The notes beneath the pieces were generated by a model. The model was not told where the DNA came from and ran no database searches. It was given only the letters and a program-made list of their open reading frames with translations. Shown piece after piece: positions 1-7,305 of a stretch of DNA of 54,283 nt; within the stretch, counting starts at the first letter, position 1, and each line of letters starts with the position of its first letter. The position numbers and the translations under genes are program-made. Source of the DNA: a virus; the IMG/VR virus record IMGVR_UViG_3300045922_000602, positions 1 to 54,283 of that record, one strand, 5' to 3'.

Positions 1-126
1 CGCAAATTCGGCCATTCCCGTCTACGCCACAGTCCGGAGGATATGTTTATGTTGTTCCTCAATGCTCCAGCAGCAGCTAATGGTCTACTCATCTACGACA
101 AGGATCGTCATCCCTGCGGCAGTCTC
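1..126. repeat. Direct terminal repeat (circular overlap), left copy
   Basis: Positions 1-126 are identical to 54151-54276. After this the two copies diverge: here a run of 11 C follows, at the other end GCCCGGC follows. An exact overlap of about this size is what a de Bruijn assembler leaves when it closes a circular or circularly permuted molecule, so this is most likely an assembly overlap and not a biological terminal repeat. The C run is probably an artefact at the join. Confidence 0.9.
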
Positions 127-313
127 CCCCCCCCCCGTCGGCGTGTATGCCCTCCTACCAGCGAATTACCACAGTGTGTGGATTTGCCGTGAACGCCCAA
201 ATACCATCCAACTCGGCTTTCACTATGTCATGTTCTCTTGGGATTACTGTACTTTTGCGCCCGAACGACCTAGATCCCACCGCCGAAAGTCCTCTACGGA
301 GTCACAATGCTGA
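49..313 (+). pseudogene. Left-array small paralogue, frame broken at a C tract
   Basis: A ribosome site (CCGGAGG, 34-40) precedes ATG at 43 and 49. The frame from 49 reads MLFLNAPAAANGLLIYDKD up to CGSL, then hits the run of C at 126-136. The matching continuation (GVYALLP, then YHSVWICRERPN) is in another frame and ends at 313. The neighbour at 545-796 has both halves in one frame, so this gene is probably intact in the real genome and broken here by an assembly error at the contig join. Across the junction, the upstream gene from 54022 reads into this one in frame without a stop. Function unknown. Confidence 0.6.
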
Positions 314-543
314 CCATCTTAACCAGCATGTCCCATGGCGAAGTACTTGTAGTGCGTGGCCCAGACCGGCGTAGTTGGGGTGATCTATCCCCGCAGGGTC
401 TCTCGGCTTACGGTTTTGCCAACGGTCGAAGTGGTATGGTCATCTCCCGTTGTGGTGCGGTTGCCTTCTGTGTAAGTCCGCCCTATATCCAAGCACATAC
501 CGACTGTGCGATCATCGAAGTCAAGGGGAATAGGAGGAAATAA
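307..543 (+). CDS. Left-array small paralogue (78 aa)
   Basis: The ATG at 307 overlaps the end of the previous gene. The protein starts MLTILTSMSHGEVLVV and shares with the protein from 917 the pattern VLVVRxPDxxSxGxxSxxGxxAxxxxxGRSxxxISR, ending in DCAIIEV. The family pattern is a hydrophobic beta-like start, a charged turn, a Gly-containing strand and a second half with conserved Arg and Cys. No known domain is recognised. It belongs to a tandem run of about twelve diverged copies spanning the circular junction. Confidence 0.65.
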   Translation: MLTILTSMSHGEVLVVRGPDRRSWGDLSPQGLSAYGFANGRSGMVISRCGAVAFCVSPPYIQAHTDCAIIEVKGNRRK

Positions 544-544
544 C

Positions 545-796
545 ATGCTATTCCTCCACGCCCCCCAAATGGATGATGGGCTGTTTATCTGCGACAGGAA
601 TCATAATCACTGCGGCAGCTTTACCACCCTCGGTGTGGATGCCGTTCTACCAAAAGGGTATCACAGTGTGGGGTTTTGCCGCGAACGCCCAAATATTATT
701 CAATTCGGCTTCCACCACGTCGCCTTCTCTGAGTATGATTGCACCTTTGTGCCCAAACACTCCCGGTCCAACCGCCGGAAGCCACCACGGAGGTAA
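545..796 (+). CDS. Left-array small paralogue (83 aa)
   Basis: The start at 545 follows a good ribosome site (TAGGAGGAAAT, 530-540). An upstream in-frame ATG at 506 is less likely because it lies inside the previous gene. The sequence (MLFLHAPQMDDGLFICDRN, then HCGSFTTLGVDAVLPKGYHSV and CRERPNIIQFGFHHV) closely matches the split gene at 49-313, so these two are a recent pair. It has a basic C-terminus (SRSNRRKPPRR). Function unknown. Confidence 0.7.
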   Translation: MLFLHAPQMDDGLFICDRNHNHCGSFTTLGVDAVLPKGYHSVGFCRERPNIIQFGFHHVAFSEYDCTFVPKHSRSNRRKPPRR

Positions 797-797
797 A

Positions 798-923
798 ATG
801 CTAACCCTCGCAATTAGTATCTTCAACAGCGGGTCACTTGTAGTGCACGATTCGACATTTGTGGTTCACGATTCAGATCACCATGCGGCACAGTTGCCAC
901 TTGACAAGAGGTACATATGCTAA
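798..923 (+). CDS. Left-array truncated paralogue (41 aa)
   Basis: ATG at 798 follows CGGAGGTAAA. The protein begins MLTLAISIFNSGSLVVHDS, matching the start of the next gene (MLIAASIFNSETLVVRDP), then contains a short duplication (FVVHDSDHH) and ends early at 923 after reading into a copy of the intergenic segment (TGCGGCNCAG...CACTTGACAAG) that also occurs at 1151-1175. It looks like an internally deleted copy of the 917 gene. Possibly not functional. Confidence 0.5.
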   Translation: MLTLAISIFNSGSLVVHDSTFVVHDSDHHAAQLPLDKRYIC

Positions 924-1171
924 TCGCAGCTAGTATCTTCAACAGCGAGACACTCGTAGTGCGAGACCCGGATCACCATTCTGTTTGGGGTAGCTTCTCG
1001 CAGAGAGGTATCACGGCCTTCGACCATAGCATCGGTCGGAGTAGTCTGCTCATCACCCGTTTTGGCAGGGTCGAATCCTACGTAAGCTTTCGCTATGCCA
1101 AAGCATATATCGACTGTGCGCTTATCGAAATCGAGGAGGACAGGGATAAATGCGGCGCAGCTGGCACTTGA
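917..1171 (+). CDS. Left-array small paralogue (84 aa)
   Basis: The start at 917 follows AGAGGT at 907-912 and overlaps the end of the truncated copy. The protein is MLIAASIFNSETLVVRDPD, then a GSFSQRGITAF segment, GRSSLLITRFG and a Cys/acid-rich end (YIDCALIEIEEDRDKCG). It is the closest relative of the 307-543 protein. No domain recognised. It belongs to the tandem array and is presumably expressed with its neighbours. Confidence 0.65.
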   Translation: MLIAASIFNSETLVVRDPDHHSVWGSFSQRGITAFDHSIGRSSLLITRFGRVESYVSFRYAKAYIDCALIEIEEDRDKCGAAGT

Positions 1172-1196
1172 CAAGCAGACCGCAATTTGTTATAGT
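1168..1196 (+). promoter_or_regulatory. Sigma70-like promoter, leaderless start
   Basis: TTGACA (1168-1173), a 17-bp spacer, then TATAGT (1191-1196). The next six bases (GCGCAT) are followed directly by ATG at 1203, so the predicted transcript begins at the start codon. This is the same geometry as the promoters in the 40-46 kb array. Confidence 0.65.
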
Positions 1197-1202
1197 GCGC
1201 AT

Positions 1203-1427
1203 ATGCTAATCGTAAAAAACAAACCTGATGAAAGTACTTTGACACTACACAATTTGACTGGGCAAATGTGTGGGTGGATCGACACATCAAGCCTCTGTGC
1301 CCTCTCCCCCCGGAGATTAAAAAGCATATGGGTTTTTCGCTCCTTTGACTGCGTCCGACGTGAGAGGCACTCTGTAATTCATGCAGCGTGGCACTCTTGT
1401 GCCTTCACCACAGAGGACATATGCTGA
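1203..1427 (+). CDS. Left-array small paralogue (74 aa), leaderless
   Basis: The chosen ATG lies 6 bp after a TATAGT -10 box, which excludes the upstream in-frame ATG at 1095. The protein starts MLIVKNKPDESTLTLHNLTG, with a CGWIDTSSLCALSP segment matching the family Gly-strand-Ala-Pro pattern, then VFRSFDCVRRERHSV. Function unknown. It is one of the few array genes with its own recognisable promoter, so it may start a sub-operon running to 2305. Confidence 0.65.
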   Translation: MLIVKNKPDESTLTLHNLTGQMCGWIDTSSLCALSPRRLKSIWVFRSFDCVRRERHSVIHAAWHSCAFTTEDIC

Positions 1428-1633
1428 TACGAGCTGATGCCGGTCATTTCATCGTAATCTCCAGTCATAATCGCTTTTGCGGGTATATCGACTCGTTCGG
1501 CTTTCGCGCCGTCTGTCCATCACCCAAGTACCTCACTCAGGTCTTCCGCGACTCCACAGAGCCACGCCAAGTATCACGGTTCAAGGGCCATTTCGTTGGT
1601 ACATACAGCAACGTGTGCTTCGTATCATGCTGA
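1421..1633 (+). CDS. Left-array small paralogue (70 aa)
   Basis: ATG at 1421 (after GAGGACAT) overlaps the previous stop. The protein is MLIRADAGHFIVISSHNRF, then CGYIDSFGFRAVCPSP, which is the family core (two Gly-strands followed by Ala and Pro), and a divergent second half ending VCFVSC. Function unknown. Confidence 0.6.
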   Translation: MLIRADAGHFIVISSHNRFCGYIDSFGFRAVCPSPKYLTQVFRDSTEPRQVSRFKGHFVGTYSNVCFVSC

Positions 1634-1911
1634 TCGCAAAGGACATATACGGCACTTTGGCCCTTTTCGCAAGGGGTTCCAATTTGCCTGACGAAGACGG
1701 CCTCTGTGGCCACGTGTATGATGACGGTATCGTAGCCTACTTCCCCGGAAAGGGGTTTCACCGCTGTGTCCTTATACGCCGTGTAGATAGCTATGTTTCA
1801 CAACCATTCTTACCATTTGGAGTGAAGGCGTTATGTCACGAGACTCAGTGCTCACTGCCAGGTTCGAGCGCGGGGAGATCCTCTTCTACGCGCGAGCGAA
1901 GAGAGCGTTGA
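1627..1911 (+). CDS. Left-array small paralogue (94 aa)
   Basis: ATG at 1627 overlaps the previous stop. It begins MLIAKDIYGTLALFARGSN, followed by LCGHVYDDGIVAYFPGKGFH, the family core, and CVLIRRVDSYV. The C-terminal 30 residues are Ser/Arg-rich and overlap the next gene in another frame, so the last part may be extra read-through beyond the conserved domain. Function unknown. Confidence 0.55.
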   Translation: MLIAKDIYGTLALFARGSNLPDEDGLCGHVYDDGIVAYFPGKGFHRCVLIRRVDSYVSQPFLPFGVKALCHETQCSLPGSSAGRSSSTRERRER

Positions 1912-2063
1912 CTTGTTGTGGTCATCTCAATGACATGGGGTTGACCGCCCTGGTAGACAAATACGCTCTCGGGTGCACTGTCGAGCGCAGTGGGGCGTAC
2001 CAATCGCCTCGTTGCATCATGGTCGCCTCTGTGCGCCCCGACAAAGTAGCATTTCTTGAATAA
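1833..2063 (+). CDS. Left-array small paralogue (76 aa)
   Basis: ATG at 1833, after AAGGCGTT. The sequence MSRDSVLTARFERGEILFYAR, then CCGHLNDMGLTALVDKYALG and CTVERSGAY, keeps the array pattern (ILFYxR ... GxLNxxGLTAL ... VER). It overlaps the tail of the preceding gene by about 80 bp. Function unknown. Confidence 0.55.
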   Translation: MSRDSVLTARFERGEILFYARAKRALTCCGHLNDMGLTALVDKYALGCTVERSGAYQSPRCIMVASVRPDKVAFLE

Positions 2064-2071
2064 CCCCGCTT

Positions 2072-2305
2072 ATGACCGCGAGAGTAACAGATAACAGCGT
2101 TATCTTCTACGATCATACAAGCCGCTCAATCGGCTTGCTAGGCCCCTACGGCTCTAATATTTGCCTCTACGGCTGGCTGCCGCAGAAGCACCTGGTGGAG
2201 ATCGTATGCCGCGATAGCTGGTCCCCCTTTGATGCTGCTATGCGAAACTTCGTCTCAGCCTCACCCACCTCTGTGTACTATCTCAAGCCCCCCGAAACGT
2301 GTTGA
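2072..2305 (+). CDS. Left-array small paralogue (77 aa), last copy
   Basis: ATG at 2072. MTARVTDNSVIFYDHTSRS, then GLLGPYGSNICLYGWLPQKH and VEIVCRDSW keep the array pattern (VIFYDxxSRSIGLLGxxG...LP). It is the last recognisable member before the recombination and replication genes. No terminator hairpin is visible after it. Function unknown. Confidence 0.6.
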   Translation: MTARVTDNSVIFYDHTSRSIGLLGPYGSNICLYGWLPQKHLVEIVCRDSWSPFDAAMRNFVSASPTSVYYLKPPETC

Positions 2306-2375
2306 TTTTATTAGTGCTTTTTGTTTGTAACAATGCCTCATTTTTTGCCTCCCAACAGTCGAGGAACCAAAAGTC

Positions 2376-2693
2376 GTGATTCACAAGATCCTCACCGCTC
2401 TGCTTTTGTTGGTGGTTACGCCGCTGCTGACCTACTTGGCGCTGCGTGAGACCAGCCACCAAACTCTCGGTATGCCGCCAGCATCCGAAGAGTTCTATCG
2501 CCGCGTGCTGGAGGTTGAGAAGCATTGGGATATCTTCGTCCGTAGGTTGTTCGGCTGTCATCCAGCGCCTGCGGTTACGGGGCCTGACACGTGTAGCCCC
2601 CACCTCGGCGATATCGACTATACAAGTTACAGCAAGTGGACGCGGGCCGCAAAGAAGCTCATGGAGGAAAAAGATGTTCCCTGTGGAAAATGA
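2376..2693 (+). CDS. Small membrane-anchored protein
   Basis: GTG start at 2376 with GAGGAA upstream. The 105-residue protein has one N-terminal hydrophobic segment (roughly residues 7-24, ILTALLLLVVTPLLTYLAL), which could be an uncleaved anchor or a signal peptide, then a hydrophilic domain with HWDIFVRRLFGCHP and TCSP containing two cysteines. It overlaps the next gene by 20 bases. I do not recognise the family. It sits between the small-protein array and the nuclease gene. Confidence 0.55.
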   Translation: MIHKILTALLLLVVTPLLTYLALRETSHQTLGMPPASEEFYRRVLEVEKHWDIFVRRLFGCHPAPAVTGPDTCSPHLGDIDYTSYSKWTRAAKKLMEEKDVPCGK

Positions 2694-2937
2694 AGCTATC
2701 AGGTTCTTGCGCGCCGTGCGGGCCGCCCTGCCGGGCCGTAGAATGCTACACATCGACGAGTTGTATCGTCTCGCACGTACAAGGCATAACAGCTCGTTCG
2801 CGTATGAGATAGTGGCCAATGACCCGGACGACTCGGACGCAATCGAGGCCCTCCGCCGTCGTGCTTCCTCTCTACAAGACGAACCAAGGGTATTGGTAAT
2901 GGTGTGTAAAGACAACCCAGAAGGGATTGACGCGTGA
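2674..2937 (+). CDS. Hypothetical protein (87 aa)
   Basis: ATG at 2674 follows the ribosome site ATGGAGGAAA (2661-2670), so the longer reading from 2446 is rejected. The protein is MFPVENEAIRFLRAVRAAL with a middle DELYRLARTRHNSSFAYEIV and an acidic part (NDPDDSDAIEAL), likely mostly helical. The stop overlaps the GTG start of the nuclease gene (GTGA), so the two are translationally coupled. Function unknown. Confidence 0.6.
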   Translation: MFPVENEAIRFLRAVRAALPGRRMLHIDELYRLARTRHNSSFAYEIVANDPDDSDAIEALRRRASSLQDEPRVLVMVCKDNPEGIDA

Positions 2938-3671
2938 CACTATCATTCAGCCGCCTCTCAGCATTCATGATGTGCCCGTCGTATTTCGCGGCCAAATACC
3001 TATTGGGTGTGCCAGAACAAGAATCACCCGAAATGTATTACGGTAAGGTCGTACACGCACTGCTTGCCGAACAGTTCGGCGGTCCCTCCAGCGTACGCGA
3101 AGAAGATCGCACGCTGCTTGAGCAGGTTGCTCCGGAGATTTTAGCCCGTGCGAAAAACGCCGCCGAGCGTGTAAAGGCCTTTTGGCCAGCAGCGGACGTA
3201 GTCGCGGTTGAGCGGGATTTCGAGTGTCAGCTCCCAAATACCGGTTTCATCATACGAGGCCGATTTGACATGCTCGAACGCAGACCGTCCGGTGTTACGG
3301 TTGTTGATTGGAAGACAGTAGGGTCAAGCCGCTATGCCGTTGAGGCTGCTGCCGCCAGACATGCCATGTCTTTGCAGGGCACAATCTACTATCTCGCGAC
3401 TCGCCAGTTTTTTAAGGACGTCAACCCCCGTGTGCACTTCGTCTCGATCAATGACACAGAAGTCCGCGACGAGGTAGTAGAGATCCACGAAGCCCGCGTG
3501 CACCGCGACATCAACAGCATTGTGTATTATGCGGAATCCCTGCAGCAGCTACTCCAGATGCCGCCGGAGTTATGGCCACTGAATACGACCGCATGCGTGC
3601 AAGGTACACGTCTTTGTCCATATTACGATTTACATAAGGACCCTTTCAATGATGCAACCAAAGAAACTTAG
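2934..3671 (+). CDS. PD-(D/E)XK nuclease (RecB/Cas4-like)
   Basis: The 245-residue protein starts with GTG overlapping the upstream stop. Visible family features are SFSRLSAFMMCPSYF (Cys14), GKVVHALLAEQF with His41, then RGRFDMLE (Asp112) and VVDWKT (Asp125, Lys127) as the D-(D/E)xK core. Two more cysteines lie near the end (Cys221, Cys228; ACVQGTRLCPYY), suggesting an iron-sulfur cluster as in Cas4/AddB nucleases, though I see only these three well-placed cysteines. The family processes DNA ends. The overlap with the Sak4-like gene suggests a joint role in phage recombination. Confidence 0.8.
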   Translation: MTLSFSRLSAFMMCPSYFAAKYLLGVPEQESPEMYYGKVVHALLAEQFGGPSSVREEDRTLLEQVAPEILARAKNAAERVKAFWPAADVVAVERDFECQLPNTGFIIRGRFDMLERRPSGVTVVDWKTVGSSRYAVEAAAARHAMSLQGTIYYLATRQFFKDVNPRVHFVSINDTEVRDEVVEIHEARVHRDINSIVYYAESLQQLLQMPPELWPLNTTACVQGTRLCPYYDLHKDPFNDATKET

Positions 3672-4446
3672 CCAGGTGTTCCAAAATTTGAAGCTGAAAA
3701 TTCTGATTTATGGCTCACCAGGTACTGGCAAGACAACGTGGTGTGGGGGTGCACCACGTCCGCTGTTTGTTGCTTGCGAGACAGGCGTAGCTAACGGCTT
3801 GCTGCCGTTGGTCAGCCGCTCCGATGTGCGCTATGTTGAGGTCAAGTCTCTGAAGGAGTTGGATGACTGCCTCAAATTCGCGGCAACGGATCCGGACAGT
3901 GACACCGTTGTTCTCGACTCCGTGACGGCGATGGTGCAGACATTCATCCGCGCTGCTGCACTCGCCATCCCTCGCCGTTACGGTGACACTGACAAGCGTC
4001 GTGCCGGTATACCTGAGCTGGATGACTATGGTGTGATGGGCGAGTTGCTGAGGAGCCGCATACACCGTTTGTTAGAGATCGACAAGCATATCATCATCAC
4101 CGCATTGTCTAAGTTCCGTGAGCCTGATGTGGAGAAGGGTGTCCCCGCTGCTATGGGTCCCATGCTGCCGGGTCAGGCTTTCGAGGCTATACCGGGGATG
4201 ATGGACCACGTATTCTATCTAGAGTCAAAGCGAGCCGTAAAGAACAGCAAGACAGAGTACTACCGCATCATCCACACGGTCTCGCCTGGAGTGATTTTGG
4301 CCAAGACGCGCATCAGTGGTGCACTTCCGCCACAATTGGCATGGGATGGCACGGACGATAGTCCGGGTAGTTTCCAATCAATTTCGCACGCAATTCGAGA
4401 AAAAATTTCTTCATATAATGAAGAAAAAACTGCACAAGGAGGTTAA
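3649..4446 (+). CDS. Sak4-like RecA-fold ATPase
   Basis: The 265-residue P-loop protein has Walker A YGSPGTGKTT (about 22-30) and Walker B DTVVLDS (Asp90). It fits the AAA_24/Sak4 family of phage single-strand annealing or recombinase ATPases, which work with an SSB. It overlaps the nuclease gene by 23 bases and is followed at 4 bp by a small protein with a strong ribosome site, which makes sense as a recombination module. Confidence 0.75.
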   Translation: MMQPKKLSQVFQNLKLKILIYGSPGTGKTTWCGGAPRPLFVACETGVANGLLPLVSRSDVRYVEVKSLKELDDCLKFAATDPDSDTVVLDSVTAMVQTFIRAAALAIPRRYGDTDKRRAGIPELDDYGVMGELLRSRIHRLLEIDKHIIITALSKFREPDVEKGVPAAMGPMLPGQAFEAIPGMMDHVFYLESKRAVKNSKTEYYRIIHTVSPGVILAKTRISGALPPQLAWDGTDDSPGSFQSISHAIREKISSYNEEKTAQGG

Positions 4447-4449
4447 AAA

Positions 4450-4839
4450 ATGTCGTTTATTGACGCAACTTATGGGGACTTGGAACTGTCAAATCTTATC
4501 CCTGAAGGGGAATACACGCTCCAAGTTTATGAAGCTGGGATTAATGAACGTGGTGACGTCGAAATCCACGCCTCTGTGTTAGAGGTTGGCACAAATCGCC
4601 GATTCCGATTTCCAGCCCGGCAAGAATGGGCAAAGCCCGCTTTCTTCCGCTTCTTGCGCGCGTGCGGTGTTACCGGCGATCCCGGTGATACCGTTCCAGT
4701 GCTGCTCGAGCGGATAAGGGAGTTACGTCCCGAGGTGCGTGCTCGAATCGAGCACACCACGGGCAGCAATGGTCGCAGGTACGACAACATCAGTCTCTTT
4801 AGCTTCCAGCCAGTAAATCAAACAGCCGAGGCGGTGTAG
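4450..4839 (+). CDS. Small protein, possible ssDNA-binding partner of Sak4
   Basis: AAAGGAGGTTAAAAA precedes ATG at 4450. The 129-residue protein has LIPEGEYTLQVYEAG, a beta-rich middle, FFRFLRACGV and a C-terminal RIEHTTGSNGRRYDNI. The start and layout resemble DUF669-like phage proteins that sit beside Sak/Sak4 genes and are thought to bind DNA. The assignment rests mainly on pattern and neighbourhood; function is inference. Confidence 0.5.
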   Translation: MSFIDATYGDLELSNLIPEGEYTLQVYEAGINERGDVEIHASVLEVGTNRRFRFPARQEWAKPAFFRFLRACGVTGDPGDTVPVLLERIRELRPEVRARIEHTTGSNGRRYDNISLFSFQPVNQTAEAV

Positions 4840-4848
4840 GCTTAGTGC

Positions 4849-7305
4849 ATGCCCACTCCGGTCTGCAAAGTCAGTGGGTGTAATGGGTGTCCCATGCGGG
4901 ACGCCTATCCAAACAACACATTCGTTGAGCCGAAGCACGGGACCAGGCCAACGCTGTTGATCATCGGCGAGGCCCCCGGGCGCGAGGAAGCTGAGCGTGG
5001 AGAACCATTTGTTGGGGGTGCGGGCCGTTTGCTACGCGGCTCGCGCCCCGAATCTTCCATCGGCTCCGGCGGTCTCCTCGGTCTCGCGGGCATCTTGGAG
5101 AGTGACGTCACAATCCTCAACACGATCCAATGCCGCCCGCCCGATAACGTGTATCCCGCAGATCCTAAGGCTACATATCTAGACGAGCCGCGCCGCATGC
5201 AGGCTGTGCACCACTGCCTCCGCACGTATGTACAGCCTCAGATTGCGATTCGACCATGGAGGGCCATCGTCGCCCTCGGCGCATGGGCCTTTCGCGCTTT
5301 GGTCGATACGGACCTCAAGATCACTGAGGCACGTGGCTTCCGCTTCGATTGTCGGTACAAGTCCGGCACTCCGGTCTATCCAACAATCCATCCGGCGGCG
5401 CTCATGCGCCAGCAGAGTGAAATCCCATCGGTGGTCAACGACCTCGCCAAAGCCGCACGCTGCGAGCCCTATGAGGAGAATCTCAACACACGTCCTAGCG
5501 TAGGCGACGTGCTCGCACTTGCCAATTCGCCAGTCATCGCGGTAGATATCGAGACTGGCGTGGATGGCGCGATCACTCACATCGGCCTCAGCGCCAAGCC
5601 GCACGAGGGCCTCGTGGTGCCCGCGACGAAAACCTATCTGGAAGTTGTGAAGCGCGTGTTGCACAGTACACGGGCGTTGGTGGGGCACAACCTAATTCAT
5701 TTCGACTTGCCTCATTTACAGCGTGCAGGTCTCACGCGCAATTATGAGGAATATTGGGACACTATGCTGATGCATCATTTGCGTCATCCCGATTTGCCTC
5801 ATAGCCTCGAATACGCCGTCTCCACCTACCTCGACGTGCCGCCGTGGAAACAGGCGATGCAGGAAGACATTGAGCTATACTGCGCTCGTGATGTCTGCCG
5901 CACCATGGGGTTGTTCCGGAAGCTTTGGGGGGCATTACGGACCACACGGGGGAGTAGTTTCAACCGCCGTTTAGACATGCGGACACTGCTCGACTTGTAC
6001 AAAGACGCCTCACTGCCATTGGCATTTTTGTGTCAACAGATGTCCGATGTTGGGTTATACGCGGACCCCCTTGCGATGGACGTCATGCGCAAGGAACTGC
6101 TTCGTAGGCGCGACGAACTCGCAGCCCAGCTTCCACCGGAACTCGCCCCGGTGATGCATGAAATCCGCCGCCGCATGCCATCCTCGAAGCCGGGGAAGAA
6201 ATTTGAACTCGTGCCCGATACGGAGATCGTGGCGCCATACCGTTCACCGAAAAGCCTCGCTCGGTATCTCTATGACCGCCTCGGTCTGCCTGCGCAGCGC
6301 AACTTGTCGACCGGTCGCACCTCCGTGGACCGTGTCGCGCTTATGCACCTGCGCAGTCTCGTGAAAGACGCGGACCAGAAGAAGTTACTCGATGTGCTAG
6401 AGGAGATTCGCTCCATTGAGACTCAACTCAGTAACTTCCTTTCTGCAACTCGCGCAGGCCGCCAACACCCACAGTTTCTCGTTCACGGTACCGCCACCGG
6501 CCGACTAAGTAGCAGTAACCCGAATGTGCAGAACATACCCGAGGAATTGCGGAAGGTATATGTACCACGTGATGGGTATGTGTTCGTCGAAATAGACTTC
6601 TCTTCGCTAGAAAACAGACTGACTGCGTGGTACGCCAATGATACAGAGCGCCTAAAGCGCTTCGAGGACCGCTCGTTTAATGAGCATAGGTGGATGGCCT
6701 CGCAGTTATTCGGCGTGCCATATGAGAAGGTTCCGAAGGATAAGTCCCGAGAGTCAATGTACACGCGGGCGAAAATCGTCATTCACGGCAGTAATTACTT
6801 GATGGGTGCGCGCAAAATTGCATGGCAGTATGGATTGCCCGAGCGTGAGGTCAAAGACCTGCTGACGAAACTCTACACCCGCTTCCCGGCGACGAAGCGT
6901 TGGCAGGAGGCCACTGTGAAGAGAGCGCAGCGCGGCCCGTTAGCTAACGCCTACGGGCGGATGCGCTGGTTTTGGACCTCCACGCTCGCCACCGAGGCCG
7001 TAGCGTTCCTCCCACAATCCACCGGTGCGGACGTCTGCTTCGAAACCATGATCCGTCTGATGTGGAACCGCACACCGATGACGGAACAGCGCGCGCGCCA
7101 GCTATGGGGAGACGATATTGAGCCGTTGCCGGACGACGTCTATATTGTCTGCCAGGTCCATGACTCGCTGCTTTTCGAGGTGCCGCGTGAAAAGGCCGAG
7201 GCTGTGTTGGCACGGATCATACACGTTGCAGAGCAACCGCGTAAGCGCCTCCTCGGGCTGGTTTTACCTGTGGAGGGGAAAATTCTGAACAGATGGGGGG
7301 AATAA
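4849..7305 (+). CDS. polA: Uracil-DNA glycosylase-DNA polymerase I fusion
   Basis: The 818-residue protein begins with a family-4-like UDG domain: cysteines 6, 11 and 14, GEAPGREE (40-47), FVGGAG, a Cys in NTIQCRPPDN, a Cys in HHCL, and HPAALMRQ. A 3'-5' exonuclease domain follows (DIET, Asp233/Glu235), then a PolA polymerase: motif A EIDFSSLENR (Asp583), the finger helix with Lys642 and Tyr650, and motif C QVHDS (769-773). The residue matching E. coli Phe762 is His646, which is uncommon. There is no 5' nuclease domain. It replicates phage DNA; the UDG part probably senses or removes uracil ahead of synthesis. ATG at 4849 gives the Cys cluster and follows the previous gene by 9 bp. Confidence 0.93.
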   Translation: MPTPVCKVSGCNGCPMRDAYPNNTFVEPKHGTRPTLLIIGEAPGREEAERGEPFVGGAGRLLRGSRPESSIGSGGLLGLAGILESDVTILNTIQCRPPDNVYPADPKATYLDEPRRMQAVHHCLRTYVQPQIAIRPWRAIVALGAWAFRALVDTDLKITEARGFRFDCRYKSGTPVYPTIHPAALMRQQSEIPSVVNDLAKAARCEPYEENLNTRPSVGDVLALANSPVIAVDIETGVDGAITHIGLSAKPHEGLVVPATKTYLEVVKRVLHSTRALVGHNLIHFDLPHLQRAGLTRNYEEYWDTMLMHHLRHPDLPHSLEYAVSTYLDVPPWKQAMQEDIELYCARDVCRTMGLFRKLWGALRTTRGSSFNRRLDMRTLLDLYKDASLPLAFLCQQMSDVGLYADPLAMDVMRKELLRRRDELAAQLPPELAPVMHEIRRRMPSSKPGKKFELVPDTEIVAPYRSPKSLARYLYDRLGLPAQRNLSTGRTSVDRVALMHLRSLVKDADQKKLLDVLEEIRSIETQLSNFLSATRAGRQHPQFLVHGTATGRLSSSNPNVQNIPEELRKVYVPRDGYVFVEIDFSSLENRLTAWYANDTERLKRFEDRSFNEHRWMASQLFGVPYEKVPKDKSRESMYTRAKIVIHGSNYLMGARKIAWQYGLPEREVKDLLTKLYTRFPATKRWQEATVKRAQRGPLANAYGRMRWFWTSTLATEAVAFLPQSTGADVCFETMIRLMWNRTPMTEQRARQLWGDDIEPLPDDVYIVCQVHDSLLFEVPREKAEAVLARIIHVAEQPRKRLLGLVLPVEGKILNRWGE

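Noticed and set aside
1-126. Terminal direct repeat as a true phage end
   Set aside because: Its length near a usual assembly k-mer and the mismatch at a homopolymer point to an assembly overlap.
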